Assembly (NCBI GenBank): GCA_023432025.1
Contig: JAEYVE010000007.1
Span: 1-44,529, forward strand
Source: Pseudomonadota bacterium
Lineage (GTDB): Bacteria; Myxococcota_A; Polyangia; Polyangiales; Polyangiaceae
Direction: 5' to 3'
DNA: 44,529 nt
Shown here: one piece after another, positions 31,297-40,074 of the stretch
Position numbering within the stretch: position 1 is the first letter of the stretch
How the letters are laid out: every line of letters begins with the position of its first letter
Notes under the pieces: generated by a model
Seen by the model: the letters and a program-made list of their open reading frames with translations, nothing else
Databases searched by the model: none
What the model was told of the DNA's origin: nothing
Translations under genes and position numbers: made by a program

Positions 31297-32937
31297 TCAC
31301 TCCACGACCTTTGCTGCGAGCTCGAACCCCGTCAGGGTGCGCGCCGCGCTCTTTTCGAAATCCAAGATCGTCACTCGGCCCTCCGAGTGGGACTGCGCCA
31401 CGTAACCCAAGCCGCGCTCCCCGAGGATGCCCGCCGCGAGCGGCGGGCTGGAGAGGCGCACCGAATCGACGCTCAGTGACGGCATGCGCAAGAGGTGCGC
31501 CTCGTGAACGCCACTGAGCGAGTTCTCCGTCGTGACGAGCGCGTAATCGGACGCCACGGCCACCTCGCGCGCTCGTGAAAGCGTGCCCACGACGCGCGGA
31601 AAGCGCTCTGCGCGGAGCGGAATGAGCACGAAGGAGCCCGCGTTGTTGCTGCCCGTAGGGGCGCCCAAGAGCCCGATGGCGTGCTCGCCGTCGGGCGTCG
31701 TGGTGAGGCTCTGGACGGGCGCCTTCACGCTGACGACGCGGCTTTGAAGATAGGTTTCGCCCTCGTTCAGGTCGACGACCACGACGCGGTCACTCTGCAC
31801 CGCGTTCGTGTAGAGCGCGGCGGTTTTGCCGTCCGCGGTGAGCGCGGCGCTGCCGAAGAGCTCGCCTTGCACCGTCACGACGTCGAAATCTTCCGGATCC
31901 GCCACGATGCCCGGGAGCGGGAGCACCGCAAGCCGACGCGCGTCCCGCACCACGGCCACCGCGCGTTTGCCGTCCGCGCTGAGATCCAAATCCGTGACCG
32001 GACCCCCCAGCTCCACGAACGTGGACTCCGAGCCGTCGAGCGGCAAGATCTCGATTTTCGAGTCGCCCTTGCGACGCACGAGCGCGTGGGTTCCAGAAGG
32101 CGTGACGGCTACGTCGCGATCGGCCGAGTTGCCCAGGTCGAACCACGAGCTGACGGCGGGAACGTCGTCGTCCAAGGACACGATGTTCACGTCGTGCTCC
32201 GCCACCACGATGACGCGCGACTCCGCGGAGTCGAAGACGACCTCGGACGGGCGGTAGCCCACGGTCAGCTCGTACGTTTTCGGCTTTTCGGCGCGGAAGT
32301 CGACGAGCGTGATGTCTTGCAAACCGTCCGTGGGATCGAGCGCTACGCCGCTCGACTTGGCGCTCCACAAGACGGCCCAGTCGCCCGACGGCGCCACGGT
32401 GAGGCGATTGGCGCCCTCGTGCGTGTCGAACTTCGAGGACGCGACTTTGCCGTTTTTCACGCGGAACCAGGTGGCGTCCGCGCTGCCCAAGTTGAGCACC
32501 AGCGCCGAGCTTTCGCCGCCGGGCCGCGGCACCGCAGCGACGAAGGTGGGGCGGAAGCCCGCCGTGAGCACCTGCACCTCGAGGGTGACGGTGTGAATGA
32601 GCGCCACCCGACTGCTCTCGGGGTTGGCGAACCACAGGTAGTCGCCCGTGGCGACCGGCGCGCGGAAGGCTCCGTTTTCCTCCACTTCGTCGGGGAGCGG
32701 CGGCACGCCCACGCCACCAAGTCCGCCGTCCAGGCCTGGAGAACCTCCGGATGCCGTGGAGCCGCCCGTTGCCGCGAATCCACCACCCGTCGACGGGCCG
32801 TTGCCCCAATCACCGGGGTCCGTCGGAGAGCCGGCGCTGCTGCGCCCGGACGACTCACCCAGAGAGCAGCCCGAAAACGCAACCAGGACCAAAAGCGACC
32901 CAAGCACGCCGCATCGTCGAAGCTCGTTGGTCATCAT
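31297..32937 (-). CDS. Beta-propeller lipoprotein, second in operon
   Basis: This 546-aa lipoprotein has lipobox AFSGC (Cys24), a Gly/Ser/Thr/Asp-rich linker (about 25-85), then a propeller body of repeated units (APVATGDYLWFANPESSRV, VGYRPSEVVFDSAESRVIV, VTPSGTHALVRRKGDSKIE, LDLSADGKRAVAVVRD, LTADGKTAALYTN, TTPDGEHAIGLLG). The C-terminal block (GRVTILDFEKSAARTLTGFE, then LAAKVVE) is almost the same as that of the first lipoprotein of the operon, as is the first block, so the two are paralogs from a tandem duplication. Two consecutive ATGs are possible starts. The first overlaps the preceding stop by 4 nt. Surface-exposed binding is inference. Confidence 0.82.
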   Translation of the reverse strand: MMTNELRRCGVLGSLLVLVAFSGCSLGESSGRSSAGSPTDPGDWGNGPSTGGGFAATGGSTASGGSPGLDGGLGGVGVPPLPDEVEENGAFRAPVATGDYLWFANPESSRVALIHTVTLEVQVLTAGFRPTFVAAVPRPGGESSALVLNLGSADATWFRVKNGKVASSKFDTHEGANRLTVAPSGDWAVLWSAKSSGVALDPTDGLQDITLVDFRAEKPKTYELTVGYRPSEVVFDSAESRVIVVAEHDVNIVSLDDDVPAVSSWFDLGNSADRDVAVTPSGTHALVRRKGDSKIEILPLDGSESTFVELGGPVTDLDLSADGKRAVAVVRDARRLAVLPLPGIVADPEDFDVVTVQGELFGSAALTADGKTAALYTNAVQSDRVVVVDLNEGETYLQSRVVSVKAPVQSLTTTPDGEHAIGLLGAPTGSNNAGSFVLIPLRAERFPRVVGTLSRAREVAVASDYALVTTENSLSGVHEAHLLRMPSLSVDSVRLSSPPLAAGILGERGLGYVAQSHSEGRVTILDFEKSAARTLTGFELAAKVVE

Positions 32938-34655
32938 CGTCCCTCGATCACCTTGGCGCCGAGCTCGAAGCCCGTGAGCGTGCGCGCCGAGCCTTTCGCC
33001 AAATCCACGAAGGTCACGCGACCCTCCGCGTGGTCGCCAGCCACGAAGCCCATCGCGGCGTCCGTCACGATGCCCGCGGCCAGCGGACGACTCGGAAGCG
33101 GCGTGCGGTCCACGCTGAGCTCGGGGAAGCGCGCCAGGTACACGGCGCTTTTATCTGCCGTGGGGTCTTTGGTGGTGACGAGCGCGCGCGTGGAGCTCTC
33201 CGAAAGCGCCACCAAAAACGCGGGAGCGTCCGTGCCTTGAATGCGCGGCGGTAGCGCCTTGTCCACCGGAACCAGCGCAAAGGCGCCGCTCTTTGCGCTG
33301 CCTGCGGGGGGCGAGAGCAAAGCCACCGCGTTTTCCCCGTCCGGCGTGATGAAGACGCCGCGGACCGGTGCCTTGAGATCCAGCTCACGGTGCGCGCCGC
33401 TCGCAAGCTCGAGGATGGAGAGCGTGCTGCTGTCGGTCGCGTTGGTGTAGAGCAGCGCACGCTGACCGTCGGGAGAGAGCGTCGCGCTGCCGAACAGACC
33501 ATCGAGCTCGTACACGTCGAGCTGGTCGAGCGTGCCACCGGCGGTGTCGATCTCGAACCAGGCGACGCGGGAGGGTTCTTTCCCAGACCCACCCGCGCCG
33601 GCCGCGCCGGAGCTGTCGCCTCCGCTCGAGCCGTCGCTGGGTCGCCGCATGACCGCCACGGCGCGCTCGCCGTCCTCGGTGATGTCGAAATCCGTGACGG
33701 GAGCCGGAAGCGTGACGGTCGAGCGCTCGTCCGTCAGCGTGCTCACGACGAGCAGCTCGCTCTTGCCGTTCGTGCGCAGAAAGGCGAGCTCGCCGCTCGG
33801 CACGAACGACACGTCGCGCGGCGCGCCGGCCGCGGCCTCCGGAAGGAAAAGCTCACGCGTCACACGTGGCCCACCCTTTGCGGTCAGCTCGATGACGGAA
33901 ATGCCCGGCTCGGACACGACGAAGGCGTAGCGTTCGTTTGCCGCAACGAACACTTGGCTGGGGCGGTAGCCCACGCTCAGGCGCGTGGCGACGGGCGTTT
34001 TGCCGCGGCGGTCGATGACGGTGACGTCCTGAAAACCCTCGATGGGATCCGCACCCGCAACGTCGCGAGCGCGCGTCCAAGCGATGGCAAACGCGCCCGT
34101 GACGCCCACTTCCCAAGCGTTCGCGGGGCCGTACAAAGGCACCGTGACGGAGGACACGTTGGCGCGCGTCGCGGCGGCGTCCCCCGAAGGGAGCGAATAG
34201 AACGTGGCGTTGTCACCCAGCACGTTGATGACGGCGGCGCCCGCGGTCCGCGCATCTTGCGGCGGCAGCGCCACCAGATGCGTGGGTCCGTGACCGCCGT
34301 CGAGCGTCGTTACTTCGAGGCTCTTTGCGTCCACCAGAGCCACGCGGTTCGACGTGGGGTTGGCCGACCACAGAAAGCGCCCTGACGCGACCGGCGCGCG
34401 ATACTCCCCTTCGAGCTCTTCCTCGGGAGGTATTCCTTGAGAGCCGCCGGTCCCCGCTGTGGTGCCGCCGGCGCCATTCGAGCCCCTTCCGCCCGTCGAC
34501 GAACCGGCGTCGTTCAAGGCGAGGGAGTCATCGCCCGAACCGCACGCGGCGACGAACGTCGCCGCGAGCAGCACGGTGCCAAGAAAGTTGAGGGAGGAGG
34601 AAATCAGACGCTTGGCCAAGCTCGTCTCCGACGAAAGGAAGGAAGATGGGCCCAT
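32934..34655 (-). CDS. Beta-propeller lipoprotein, first in operon
   Basis: This 573-aa lipoprotein has an N-terminus with AKRLISSSLNFLGTVLLAA leading to lipobox FVAAC (Cys38). A Gly/Ser/Thr linker follows (about 40-80), then a propeller with units such as APVASGRFLWSANPTSNRV, VGYRPSQVFVAANERYAFV, FVPSGELAFLRTNGKSELL, FDITEDGERAVAVM, LSPDGQRALLYTN and ITPDGENAVALLS. A Ser/Gly-rich loop interrupts the middle. The paralogy with the 546-aa neighbour is obvious in the first and last 80 residues. ATG 34655 is listed. A TTG codon at residue 13 (34619) preceded by GGAG would give a shorter, more typical signal peptide and may be the true start. It is the first gene of the four-gene unit, with 229 bp upstream. 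Confidence 0.82.
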   Translation of the reverse strand: MGPSSFLSSETSLAKRLISSSLNFLGTVLLAATFVAACGSGDDSLALNDAGSSTGGRGSNGAGGTTAGTGGSQGIPPEEELEGEYRAPVASGRFLWSANPTSNRVALVDAKSLEVTTLDGGHGPTHLVALPPQDARTAGAAVINVLGDNATFYSLPSGDAAATRANVSSVTVPLYGPANAWEVGVTGAFAIAWTRARDVAGADPIEGFQDVTVIDRRGKTPVATRLSVGYRPSQVFVAANERYAFVVSEPGISVIELTAKGGPRVTRELFLPEAAAGAPRDVSFVPSGELAFLRTNGKSELLVVSTLTDERSTVTLPAPVTDFDITEDGERAVAVMRRPSDGSSGGDSSGAAGAGGSGKEPSRVAWFEIDTAGGTLDQLDVYELDGLFGSATLSPDGQRALLYTNATDSSTLSILELASGAHRELDLKAPVRGVFITPDGENAVALLSPPAGSAKSGAFALVPVDKALPPRIQGTDAPAFLVALSESSTRALVTTKDPTADKSAVYLARFPELSVDRTPLPSRPLAAGIVTDAAMGFVAGDHAEGRVTFVDLAKGSARTLTGFELGAKVIEGR

Positions 34656-34884
34656 GGTTCGTACAGCAAGGTTTGGGCCAAGACGCTCCTCACACACCGC
34701 CACGTGTGAGCCGAGCCCGCTCATGCGCGTTTTACCCACGCAGGTACGTCTCCGTAACTCTGGTCGCGCACGCCCCACACGAGGACCGGCCACGACCACC
34801 GAACCGCGCCCGTGACGTTGCTGTCATGGTCTGAGCGGAATGTGCCGTCGAAGGGCGCGAGCGAAACGTGTGTGCGCGCAGCAT

Positions 34885-35733
34885 TCAGGGCGTCGCGTCC
34901 TCTGCTTCTCCAAAGCCGGGGAAGCCGTACGTCGCCACGAATTCACGATGAACGGTGAGCTCGGGCCGCTCGAGCTCGGACGCGCGGTAGCCAGTACCCA
35001 GCGCCAAGACCTCGATGCGCGCCTCCGTGGCCGAAAAGCGCGCCCGCCACTCTTTGTGGGCAATTCGGTAGTAGGGGCCCTCGACGCGAATGCGACGATA
35101 AGCATGCGGCGTCGGCCCCAAGGCCAAGCTCTTGGCCAACGCGTCGCGCAAATCCACGCCTCTGTCCCGTAGGAACGCGAGCTGCTCCTCGGCGCGCGCG
35201 CCGAAGCGCACTTCGTAGCGAGGTCCAGGGTCGGCGAGCCAACCGCTCTCCGTGGGCGGCGCGGCGCGCGGCGGTTCCCAGCGCGCATCCACGTCCACGG
35301 GCACGCCGGGCGCGAGCGGTCCGTCGGCGTGAGGAACGAACGGCTTGAGGTCGAGCACCGGCGTGCCGTCGAGCAAATCCAGACCGCGCACGTGGAGCGT
35401 GAGGCCTTCCACACGCTCCAGCTCGACCAAACTCATGCCGATGGGATTGGGCCTGTAAGGAGAGCGCGTGGCGAACACGCCGCGTTTGGTGTCGCTGCGA
35501 GGCGGATGCACCTTGGGGCGCCAGCCTTGGTTCTTGTGAAACCAGAAAATGACCCACACATGCGAAAACCCGTCGAGGTCGCTCAACGCGTCTTCGTAGT
35601 TGTGGCCGCGCAGGAGCTCGATGGTGCCGCGGGCTTCCGGCGCGCCCACGCCTTGGCGCGGCGCGTCGGCACGCTCCACGAACGGAGAACGAACGATGCC
35701 GATGGGCGTCAGCGTGAGCGTCGGCAAAGTCAT
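34885..35733 (-). CDS. trmO: tRNA (t6A37) N6-methyltransferase TrmO (TsaA/YaeB family)
   Basis: This 282-aa protein of the TrmO family methylates N6 of threonylcarbamoyladenosine at position 37 of tRNA-Thr, using S-adenosylmethionine. The N-terminal barrel begins LTPIGIVRSPFVERADAPRQ, followed by ELLRGHNYEDALSDLDGFSH, VWVIFWFHKN, and the signature RGVFATRSPYRPNPIGMSLV and LDLLDGTPVLDLKPFVPHAD. It is longer than E. coli TrmO (235 aa), with a C-terminal domain that includes ALGPTPHAYRRIRVEGPYY. ATG 35733 is chosen because the family start (TLTPIGIVRSPF) lies a few residues inside. The frame extends upstream into the preceding gene but without conservation. It lies 17 nt after the ferritin-like gene stop. 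Confidence 0.94.
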   Translation of the reverse strand: MTLPTLTLTPIGIVRSPFVERADAPRQGVGAPEARGTIELLRGHNYEDALSDLDGFSHVWVIFWFHKNQGWRPKVHPPRSDTKRGVFATRSPYRPNPIGMSLVELERVEGLTLHVRGLDLLDGTPVLDLKPFVPHADGPLAPGVPVDVDARWEPPRAAPPTESGWLADPGPRYEVRFGARAEEQLAFLRDRGVDLRDALAKSLALGPTPHAYRRIRVEGPYYRIAHKEWRARFSATEARIEVLALGTGYRASELERPELTVHREFVATYGFPGFGEAEDATP

Positions 35734-35750
35734 GTGCGACGAGGCGCTGT

Positions 35751-37358
35751 CTAGGCCAGCGCCGCCAAGGTCACCAGCCCGGCGCTCGTCCGGGCGACGC
35801 TGGCCGAGCGTCCGCCGAGCAGACCCGCCGCGCACGGAGCCACGACGGCCGAAAGCGCTTGGCGACGCACGGCGTGTCGCGCCGCGTCGCTGAGCACTCC
35901 GTGGCGCTCCAGCTCCGAGGCCGCAAAAGGGGGAGCAGAAGTTTCGTGAGCTTCGGCGAGCAAGCTCGCGAGCTCTTCTTCCGCCACCAGGCCCAGCTCC
36001 GGCCGCTCCGCCACCAGCCACTGCACGAAGCGCCACGCGAGCTCCGCGTGCCGCGCCTCGTCCCGAGCAATGACCTCGAGCACTTCCGCCACGGCGGCGT
36101 CCTCACAAACCGCCAGCGACTCCGCGGCCTCCAGCGCAGCCTGCGTTTCTCCCACGCAGCCTTCGCGGATGACCGTACGCAAAATGGCTTCCGGTGTGGC
36201 GCCATCGAGCGAGCCCGACACGTCGAGCGGCCCCGGCCCCACGTCGGCGCCGCGGTAGGTCGAAGCAAGCGCAAAGCAGAGGCGCGCGTGTTTCGTTTCG
36301 TCCGCCAGGGCGCGGTTCGTTTCTTCGACCAAATCCGCGGGCGCGCCGAGCGACAAAAGCTGCAACGAAAAGCGCGCGAAGGCCGCGATGGATGCGTGCT
36401 CCATCAGCGCAATGTCCGTCCAGTGCGCCGAGAGGCGCTCGCGCTCTCCGGCGGAAACGCTCGAAAGAGAGGGCGCCCGCGCCGAGAGCGTCCAATCGCG
36501 TCGCGCGGCGCCGTCCGCGCGACGCTCGAGAAAGTCCACCAAGAAGGGGCGTCCACACACCGGCGATGCCACGCAGGCACGGTGGGTCCCGTCGTGGGCG
36601 ACCTGACAGTTGTCTCCCAAGGTGCAGTCGCCCCCGCTCACGCACTCATCCGCAGCGGACTTGCAAGCGTACTGAACGCTGAAGCCGCATCCCTGTTCCT
36701 GTCGAACGCCGGCGCACAGCCCCAGCTCGCAGTCGGAGTCCACGGTGCAAGCCGCCTCCTCCCCGTTCGGGATCGGATGCACGCACCGCCCTACGGGATC
36801 CCCGCAGCGGCAAATGGCGCCGCCGGTGCAATCTGCGTCGCTGATGCACCCGGTCACGCAGGTGTTGATGATGCCAAAGCCGTTCGCCGGCGCGCAAAAG
36901 GCGTTCGCTCCGGGACAGTCGCTGTCCTTCACGCACTGGTCGGAGTCTCCGTTCGGAGGCAGCTCGGTCGCTCGAGGAAGAAACGAGGGGCAGTCCTTTT
37001 TTTCTGCGCGATGTTCGAAGCCCTCGGCGCACCAGAAGTAGCCGGTGTCGTGGCCCGGAACGAGCGGCTGCGGATCCGTGCACGACCAAACCTCCAACGT
37101 GCCGCCCACCCCACCGGTGCTGGCTCCGCCCGTTCCGGTGCCGCCCGTCGACGCGGCGCCGCCGCTGGGGCTGCCGCCGTCGCCGTGGTGGCTGCCGCCG
37201 TCGCTGGCGCCTCCGCCCACACCCACCGAGCCGCCACTATTGCTGGAGCCGTCTTCCTGGTGTGCCACGCCGCCGCACCCGGCCCAGAGGGGCAAGCCGA
37301 GGGCTGCGAGGAGCGCAAAGCGAAGGGAGTCGGCAGGAGCGGAGGGGAACGCACGCAT
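35751..37358 (-). CDS. Ferritin-like lipoprotein with Cys-rich N-terminal region
   Basis: This 535-aa exported lipoprotein has lipobox LWAGC (Cys28) and a Gly/Ser/Asp/His linker (about 30-87). A Cys-rich region follows (about 90-270) with more than 20 cysteines in short C-x(5-8)-C spacings (DSDQCVKDSDCPGANAFC, ISDADCTGGAICRCGD). Then comes a ferritin-like four-helix bundle. Putative dimetal ligands in order are Glu320 (MEHASIAAF), Glu354 and His357 (ADETKHAR), Glu404 (GETQAALE), and Glu434 and His437 (DEARHAEL). The spacing suits a diiron carboxylate site. If metal is bound, the protein would be an extracytoplasmic diiron protein, perhaps an oxidase or metal store (inference). The tail (about 490-535) is Ala/Val-rich. 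The start is ATG 37358. It probably forms an operon with trmO. Confidence 0.85.
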   Translation of the reverse strand: MRAFPSAPADSLRFALLAALGLPLWAGCGGVAHQEDGSSNSGGSVGVGGGASDGGSHHGDGGSPSGGAASTGGTGTGGASTGGVGGTLEVWSCTDPQPLVPGHDTGYFWCAEGFEHRAEKKDCPSFLPRATELPPNGDSDQCVKDSDCPGANAFCAPANGFGIINTCVTGCISDADCTGGAICRCGDPVGRCVHPIPNGEEAACTVDSDCELGLCAGVRQEQGCGFSVQYACKSAADECVSGGDCTLGDNCQVAHDGTHRACVASPVCGRPFLVDFLERRADGAARRDWTLSARAPSLSSVSAGERERLSAHWTDIALMEHASIAAFARFSLQLLSLGAPADLVEETNRALADETKHARLCFALASTYRGADVGPGPLDVSGSLDGATPEAILRTVIREGCVGETQAALEAAESLAVCEDAAVAEVLEVIARDEARHAELAWRFVQWLVAERPELGLVAEEELASLLAEAHETSAPPFAASELERHGVLSDAARHAVRRQALSAVVAPCAAGLLGGRSASVARTSAGLVTLAALA

Positions 37359-37660
37359 GGTCAGAAGATCAAAGCACGCTTCGTGCCGTTTCCGCTGAGC
37401 ACTGGGTGGCTCGAAGCTCCGCCCGCGTACTTTCAGTCATCCGCAAAAAATCCACACCCGTGGATAACTCGACTCCGAACGACCCAGGCGCTGCGGGCGC
37501 GGAGGACGGGGAACTGCCGTCGAGCGAAACGGCTGCACCCTCCGCGAGGCACGACGTGGCACAAGTCGTGACACGTCGATCACAGACGTCGGGCCGCCCG
37601 CGACTCGCTCCCGGAACGAAAATCTCGCTGGAACGAACGTTTCCAGGGCGAGTGCGGAGA
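37359..37660. other. Intergenic region between kamA and ferritin-like gene
   Basis: This 302-bp stretch follows kamA (minus strand) and precedes the ferritin-like lipoprotein. It contains the kamA terminator at 37440-37465. The upstream half nearer the kamA stop is GC-rich with no recognised feature. The promoter of the ferritin-like gene should lie between about 37360 and 37440, but I cannot name its boxes. Confidence 0.6.
37440..37465 (-). terminator. Intrinsic terminator of the ppiC-like/kamA operon
   Basis: Reading the minus strand: ATCCAC, loop GGGT, GTGGAT, followed by TTTTTGCGG. The six-pair stem plus six-T tail (counting the last stem base) is the clearest Rho-independent terminator of the window. 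It lies about 195 bp downstream of the kamA stop. Confidence 0.8.
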
Positions 37661-38812
37661 TCACTCCGGGTCGACGTAGTCGACTTCGACGCCGCGCGGC
37701 GTGCGCACGCGCGTGACGCCTTCGCCCCGTGACACGATCCATTCGGGGCCGATGGGCACTTTTCCGAAGCCGCCGGGCGCGTCCAAGATGAGCTTGGGCA
37801 GGGCGATGCCGCTCAGCTTGCCCTGAAGTTGCTCCATGAGGTCAATGCCGGTTTGCACGGACGTACGCAGGTGACCGCTGCCACGCACCGGATCGGTCTG
37901 CAGGAGGTAGTACGGCCGCACCCGCTCACGCACGAGGCCGCGAAAGAGCTCGGTGAGAACGGCCGCCGAGTCGTTCACGCCGCGCAGGAGCACGGTTTGG
38001 TTCATCACCGGAAAGCCCGCGTCGGCGAGCCTACGGCACGCGGCGCGCGCTTCGTCGTTCAGCTCGCGCGGGTGGTTGAAATGCGTCATCACCCACAGCG
38101 GGTGAAAGGGCCGTAGCGCGGTGAGCAGCTCGTCCGTGATGCGCTGCGGGAGCGCCACCGGAACACGCGTCGCCAAGCGAATCGTCTCCACGCTGTCGAT
38201 GGTGCGAAGCTCTCGCACGATGCGCGTGAGCCGCGACGTCGCCATGGCGAGTGGGTCACCGCCGCTCACGATGACGTCCCGCACCTCCGGATGGCTCCGT
38301 AAATAGTCGAGCGCGGGCGTCAGCTTTTCCACGCTGCGGGGTCCCCCGCCCGCGCCCACCATGCGGCTTCTCGTGCAGAAGCGGCAGTAAATGGCGCAGC
38401 GATCCGTCACGAGCAAAAGCGCGCGATCGGGGTAACGCTGCACGAGCTCCGGCGCGACCTCGTGCGCCTCTTCGCCCAGCGGATCCCGCATGTCACCACG
38501 CGACTCGCGCTGCTCGGCGAGGCGGGGCACCACCTGTCGGCGAATGGGACACGCCGGATCGTTCGCGTCCACGAGCGACAAGTAGTGCGGCGTAATTTGG
38601 ATGGGAAATCCGGCCGCTTCGGCGGCGCGCGCCGCGGAAAGCTCGTCTTCCGTGAGCGGCAGCGCCGCGGCGAGGCCGTCTGCGGAGCGCACGGCGTTTT
38701 GAAGCTGCCACTGCCAGTCGCCCCATTCGGCGTGCGAAGACGCAGCGTCCGTCGAGAGAGACGGCGCGGTCGCCAGGGGCGCGGCTACGGTTCGAAGCGC
38801 GCGGCGCGTCAT
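37661..38812 (-). CDS. kamA: Lysine 2,3-aminomutase family radical SAM protein
   Basis: This 383-aa radical SAM and PLP enzyme interconverts L-lysine and L-beta-lysine. The N-terminus (WGDWQWQLQNAV) matches true KamA rather than the shorter EpmB. The [4Fe-4S] motif is TDRCAIYCRFCTR (Cys139, Cys143, Cys146). The PLP-binding lysine is Lys351 in DAPGGFGK, where most family members have DAPGGGGK. Asp307 (LLQTDPVRG) and Asp344 (LDAPGG) stand at the positions that hold the substrate epsilon-amine in the Clostridium enzyme. The length is somewhat below Clostridium KamA (416 aa). Beta-lysine is used in osmolytes (N-acetyl-beta-lysine), antibiotics and EF-P modification. No ablB acetyltransferase or epmA is nearby. 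The ATG overlaps the parvulin gene stop by 4 nt. Confidence 0.88.
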   Translation of the reverse strand: MTRRALRTVAAPLATAPSLSTDAASSHAEWGDWQWQLQNAVRSADGLAAALPLTEDELSAARAAEAAGFPIQITPHYLSLVDANDPACPIRRQVVPRLAEQRESRGDMRDPLGEEAHEVAPELVQRYPDRALLLVTDRCAIYCRFCTRSRMVGAGGGPRSVEKLTPALDYLRSHPEVRDVIVSGGDPLAMATSRLTRIVRELRTIDSVETIRLATRVPVALPQRITDELLTALRPFHPLWVMTHFNHPRELNDEARAACRRLADAGFPVMNQTVLLRGVNDSAAVLTELFRGLVRERVRPYYLLQTDPVRGSGHLRTSVQTGIDLMEQLQGKLSGIALPKLILDAPGGFGKVPIGPEWIVSRGEGVTRVRTPRGVEVDYVDPE

Positions 38813-39963
38813 GGCTGAGCGGGCGCAGGAGGCGCGGCAGGCACGCTGGACGACGGCACGCTGGGCGACGGCACGCTGGGCGACGGCACTGCGGACGAGG
38901 GCACGCTCTCGGAAATGGGCTTTAGCGCCGCGACTCCGGCCTCGTCCACGACGACGGGAAAACGCTGGCGCAGCTCCTTTTCGAGCGCGGCCTCGTTTTC
39001 GAGGAACTTTTTGCGCGACAGCTCGACGCGGATGAGTCGCTCCGCGTCCTGAAAGCTGCGATCACGCGCCGCGCTCACGCCACCGTGACGCACGATGTGA
39101 TAGAGGCCACCACTAACGACTGGCTCCGGCGACACGTCCCCCAGCTTTTCGAGCGCGAACACCGCTTTGCGCAGCGGCTCTTTGATGAGCGGGTTTTCTC
39201 CGCGCTCGCTGCCCGGCGCGGAGACCAAGCCGAGATCTCCCGCGAGCTCGGGGGCTTCGTTTTTGCCGGTACCGCGGCGATCGACGCTGTGCTTGGCGGC
39301 GAGCTCGGCCCACTTTTCGCCGCTGGCGCCTTGCGCCTCGGCGGCGAGCCGCTTGGCGAGCTCTTTTTCGCCGACCGCAATGTGAAGCACACGGCGCCGC
39401 TCGGGCTCACGCAGCTCGTCTCGGTGCGCTTGGTAGTAGGCGCGCACCTCCGCTTCCGGGATTTTTTCCGGGGGAGGGCTCGCGTCGCGAAGACCCGCCA
39501 ACACTTCGTCCCGCAAGAGCTGCGTCAGGCGAAGCTGTGTTTCGGGGAGTTTGTCGAGGCCACGGCGGCGCGCCTCCGCCGCCAAGAGCTCCACCTCGAT
39601 GATTTGATCGAGCAGCGCTTTTCGGCGCTCGGGCGACTGGTAACGCGCTCGCTCGAACGGATCCATGCGCTCGAGCGTTTCCACGAACTGACCCAGCGTG
39701 ATGGTGCGGTCGCCCACCTTGGCCAGAACCGCTTTCCTTTGCTCGTCCGTGAGCTCGGACGGAAGCTGGCTCTTGGGGGCAGGCGCCGCGCTCGGCGTTC
39801 CGCTCGGTTCTTGCGTTGACTCCTTCTTGTCGCAGGCGCACGTGGTGAGCGCGACGAGCACGACGCCCACGACGCGCCACGCAGACGCGCTTCGTTCGGC
39901 GCGCTGGGGCGACCCACCGTCGAAGCCGGAGCGTCCAGCCGGAGCGGGAGAGAGCGGGAGCAT
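38809..39963 (-). CDS. PpiC-type peptidyl-prolyl isomerase lipoprotein (SurA-like)
   Basis: This 384-aa exported protein has a long N-region and hydrophobic core VVGVVLVALTTCAC, with a cysteine that may be lipidated (Cys42 or Cys44). It shows a SurA-type N-terminal helical domain (GDRTITLGQFVETLERMDPF, ALLDQIIEVELLAAEARRRG) and then the parvulin domain (about 175-300). That domain contains RRVLHIAVGEKE, WAELAAKHSVD, ELAGDLGLVSAPG, AVFALEKLGDVSPEPVVSGG and LYHIVRHGG, in the normal order. The C-terminus is a repeated PSVPS tail. It folds or escorts periplasmic or outer-membrane proteins. It is the first gene of a two-gene unit with kamA (ATGA overlap). ATG 39963 is chosen. It is divergent from pyrH (111 bp). 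Confidence 0.87.
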   Translation of the reverse strand: MLPLSPAPAGRSGFDGGSPQRAERSASAWRVVGVVLVALTTCACDKKESTQEPSGTPSAAPAPKSQLPSELTDEQRKAVLAKVGDRTITLGQFVETLERMDPFERARYQSPERRKALLDQIIEVELLAAEARRRGLDKLPETQLRLTQLLRDEVLAGLRDASPPPEKIPEAEVRAYYQAHRDELREPERRRVLHIAVGEKELAKRLAAEAQGASGEKWAELAAKHSVDRRGTGKNEAPELAGDLGLVSAPGSERGENPLIKEPLRKAVFALEKLGDVSPEPVVSGGLYHIVRHGGVSAARDRSFQDAERLIRVELSRKKFLENEAALEKELRQRFPVVVDEAGVAALKPISESVPSSAVPSPSVPSPSVPSSSVPAAPPAPAQP

Positions 39964-40074
39964 CGGCGGTCGGGGATACTATGCGGCCGGGCGCGTGGCC
40001 AGGGCGCCGAACGGCGACGCGCGCTCTCGGACGTCGTTGCAGCGGTCCGTCCGGGCGGCTAGAGAACGTCTCCC

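Noticed and set aside
29403..31517. Plus-strand open frame of 704 codons opposite the propeller operon
   Set aside because: Arg/His/Val-rich shadow of the lipoprotein genes with no domain. The minus-strand frames have signal peptides and paralogy.
35859..37571. Plus-strand open frame of 570 codons opposite the ferritin-like gene
   Set aside because: Shadow frame. The minus strand has a lipobox and ferritin ligands.
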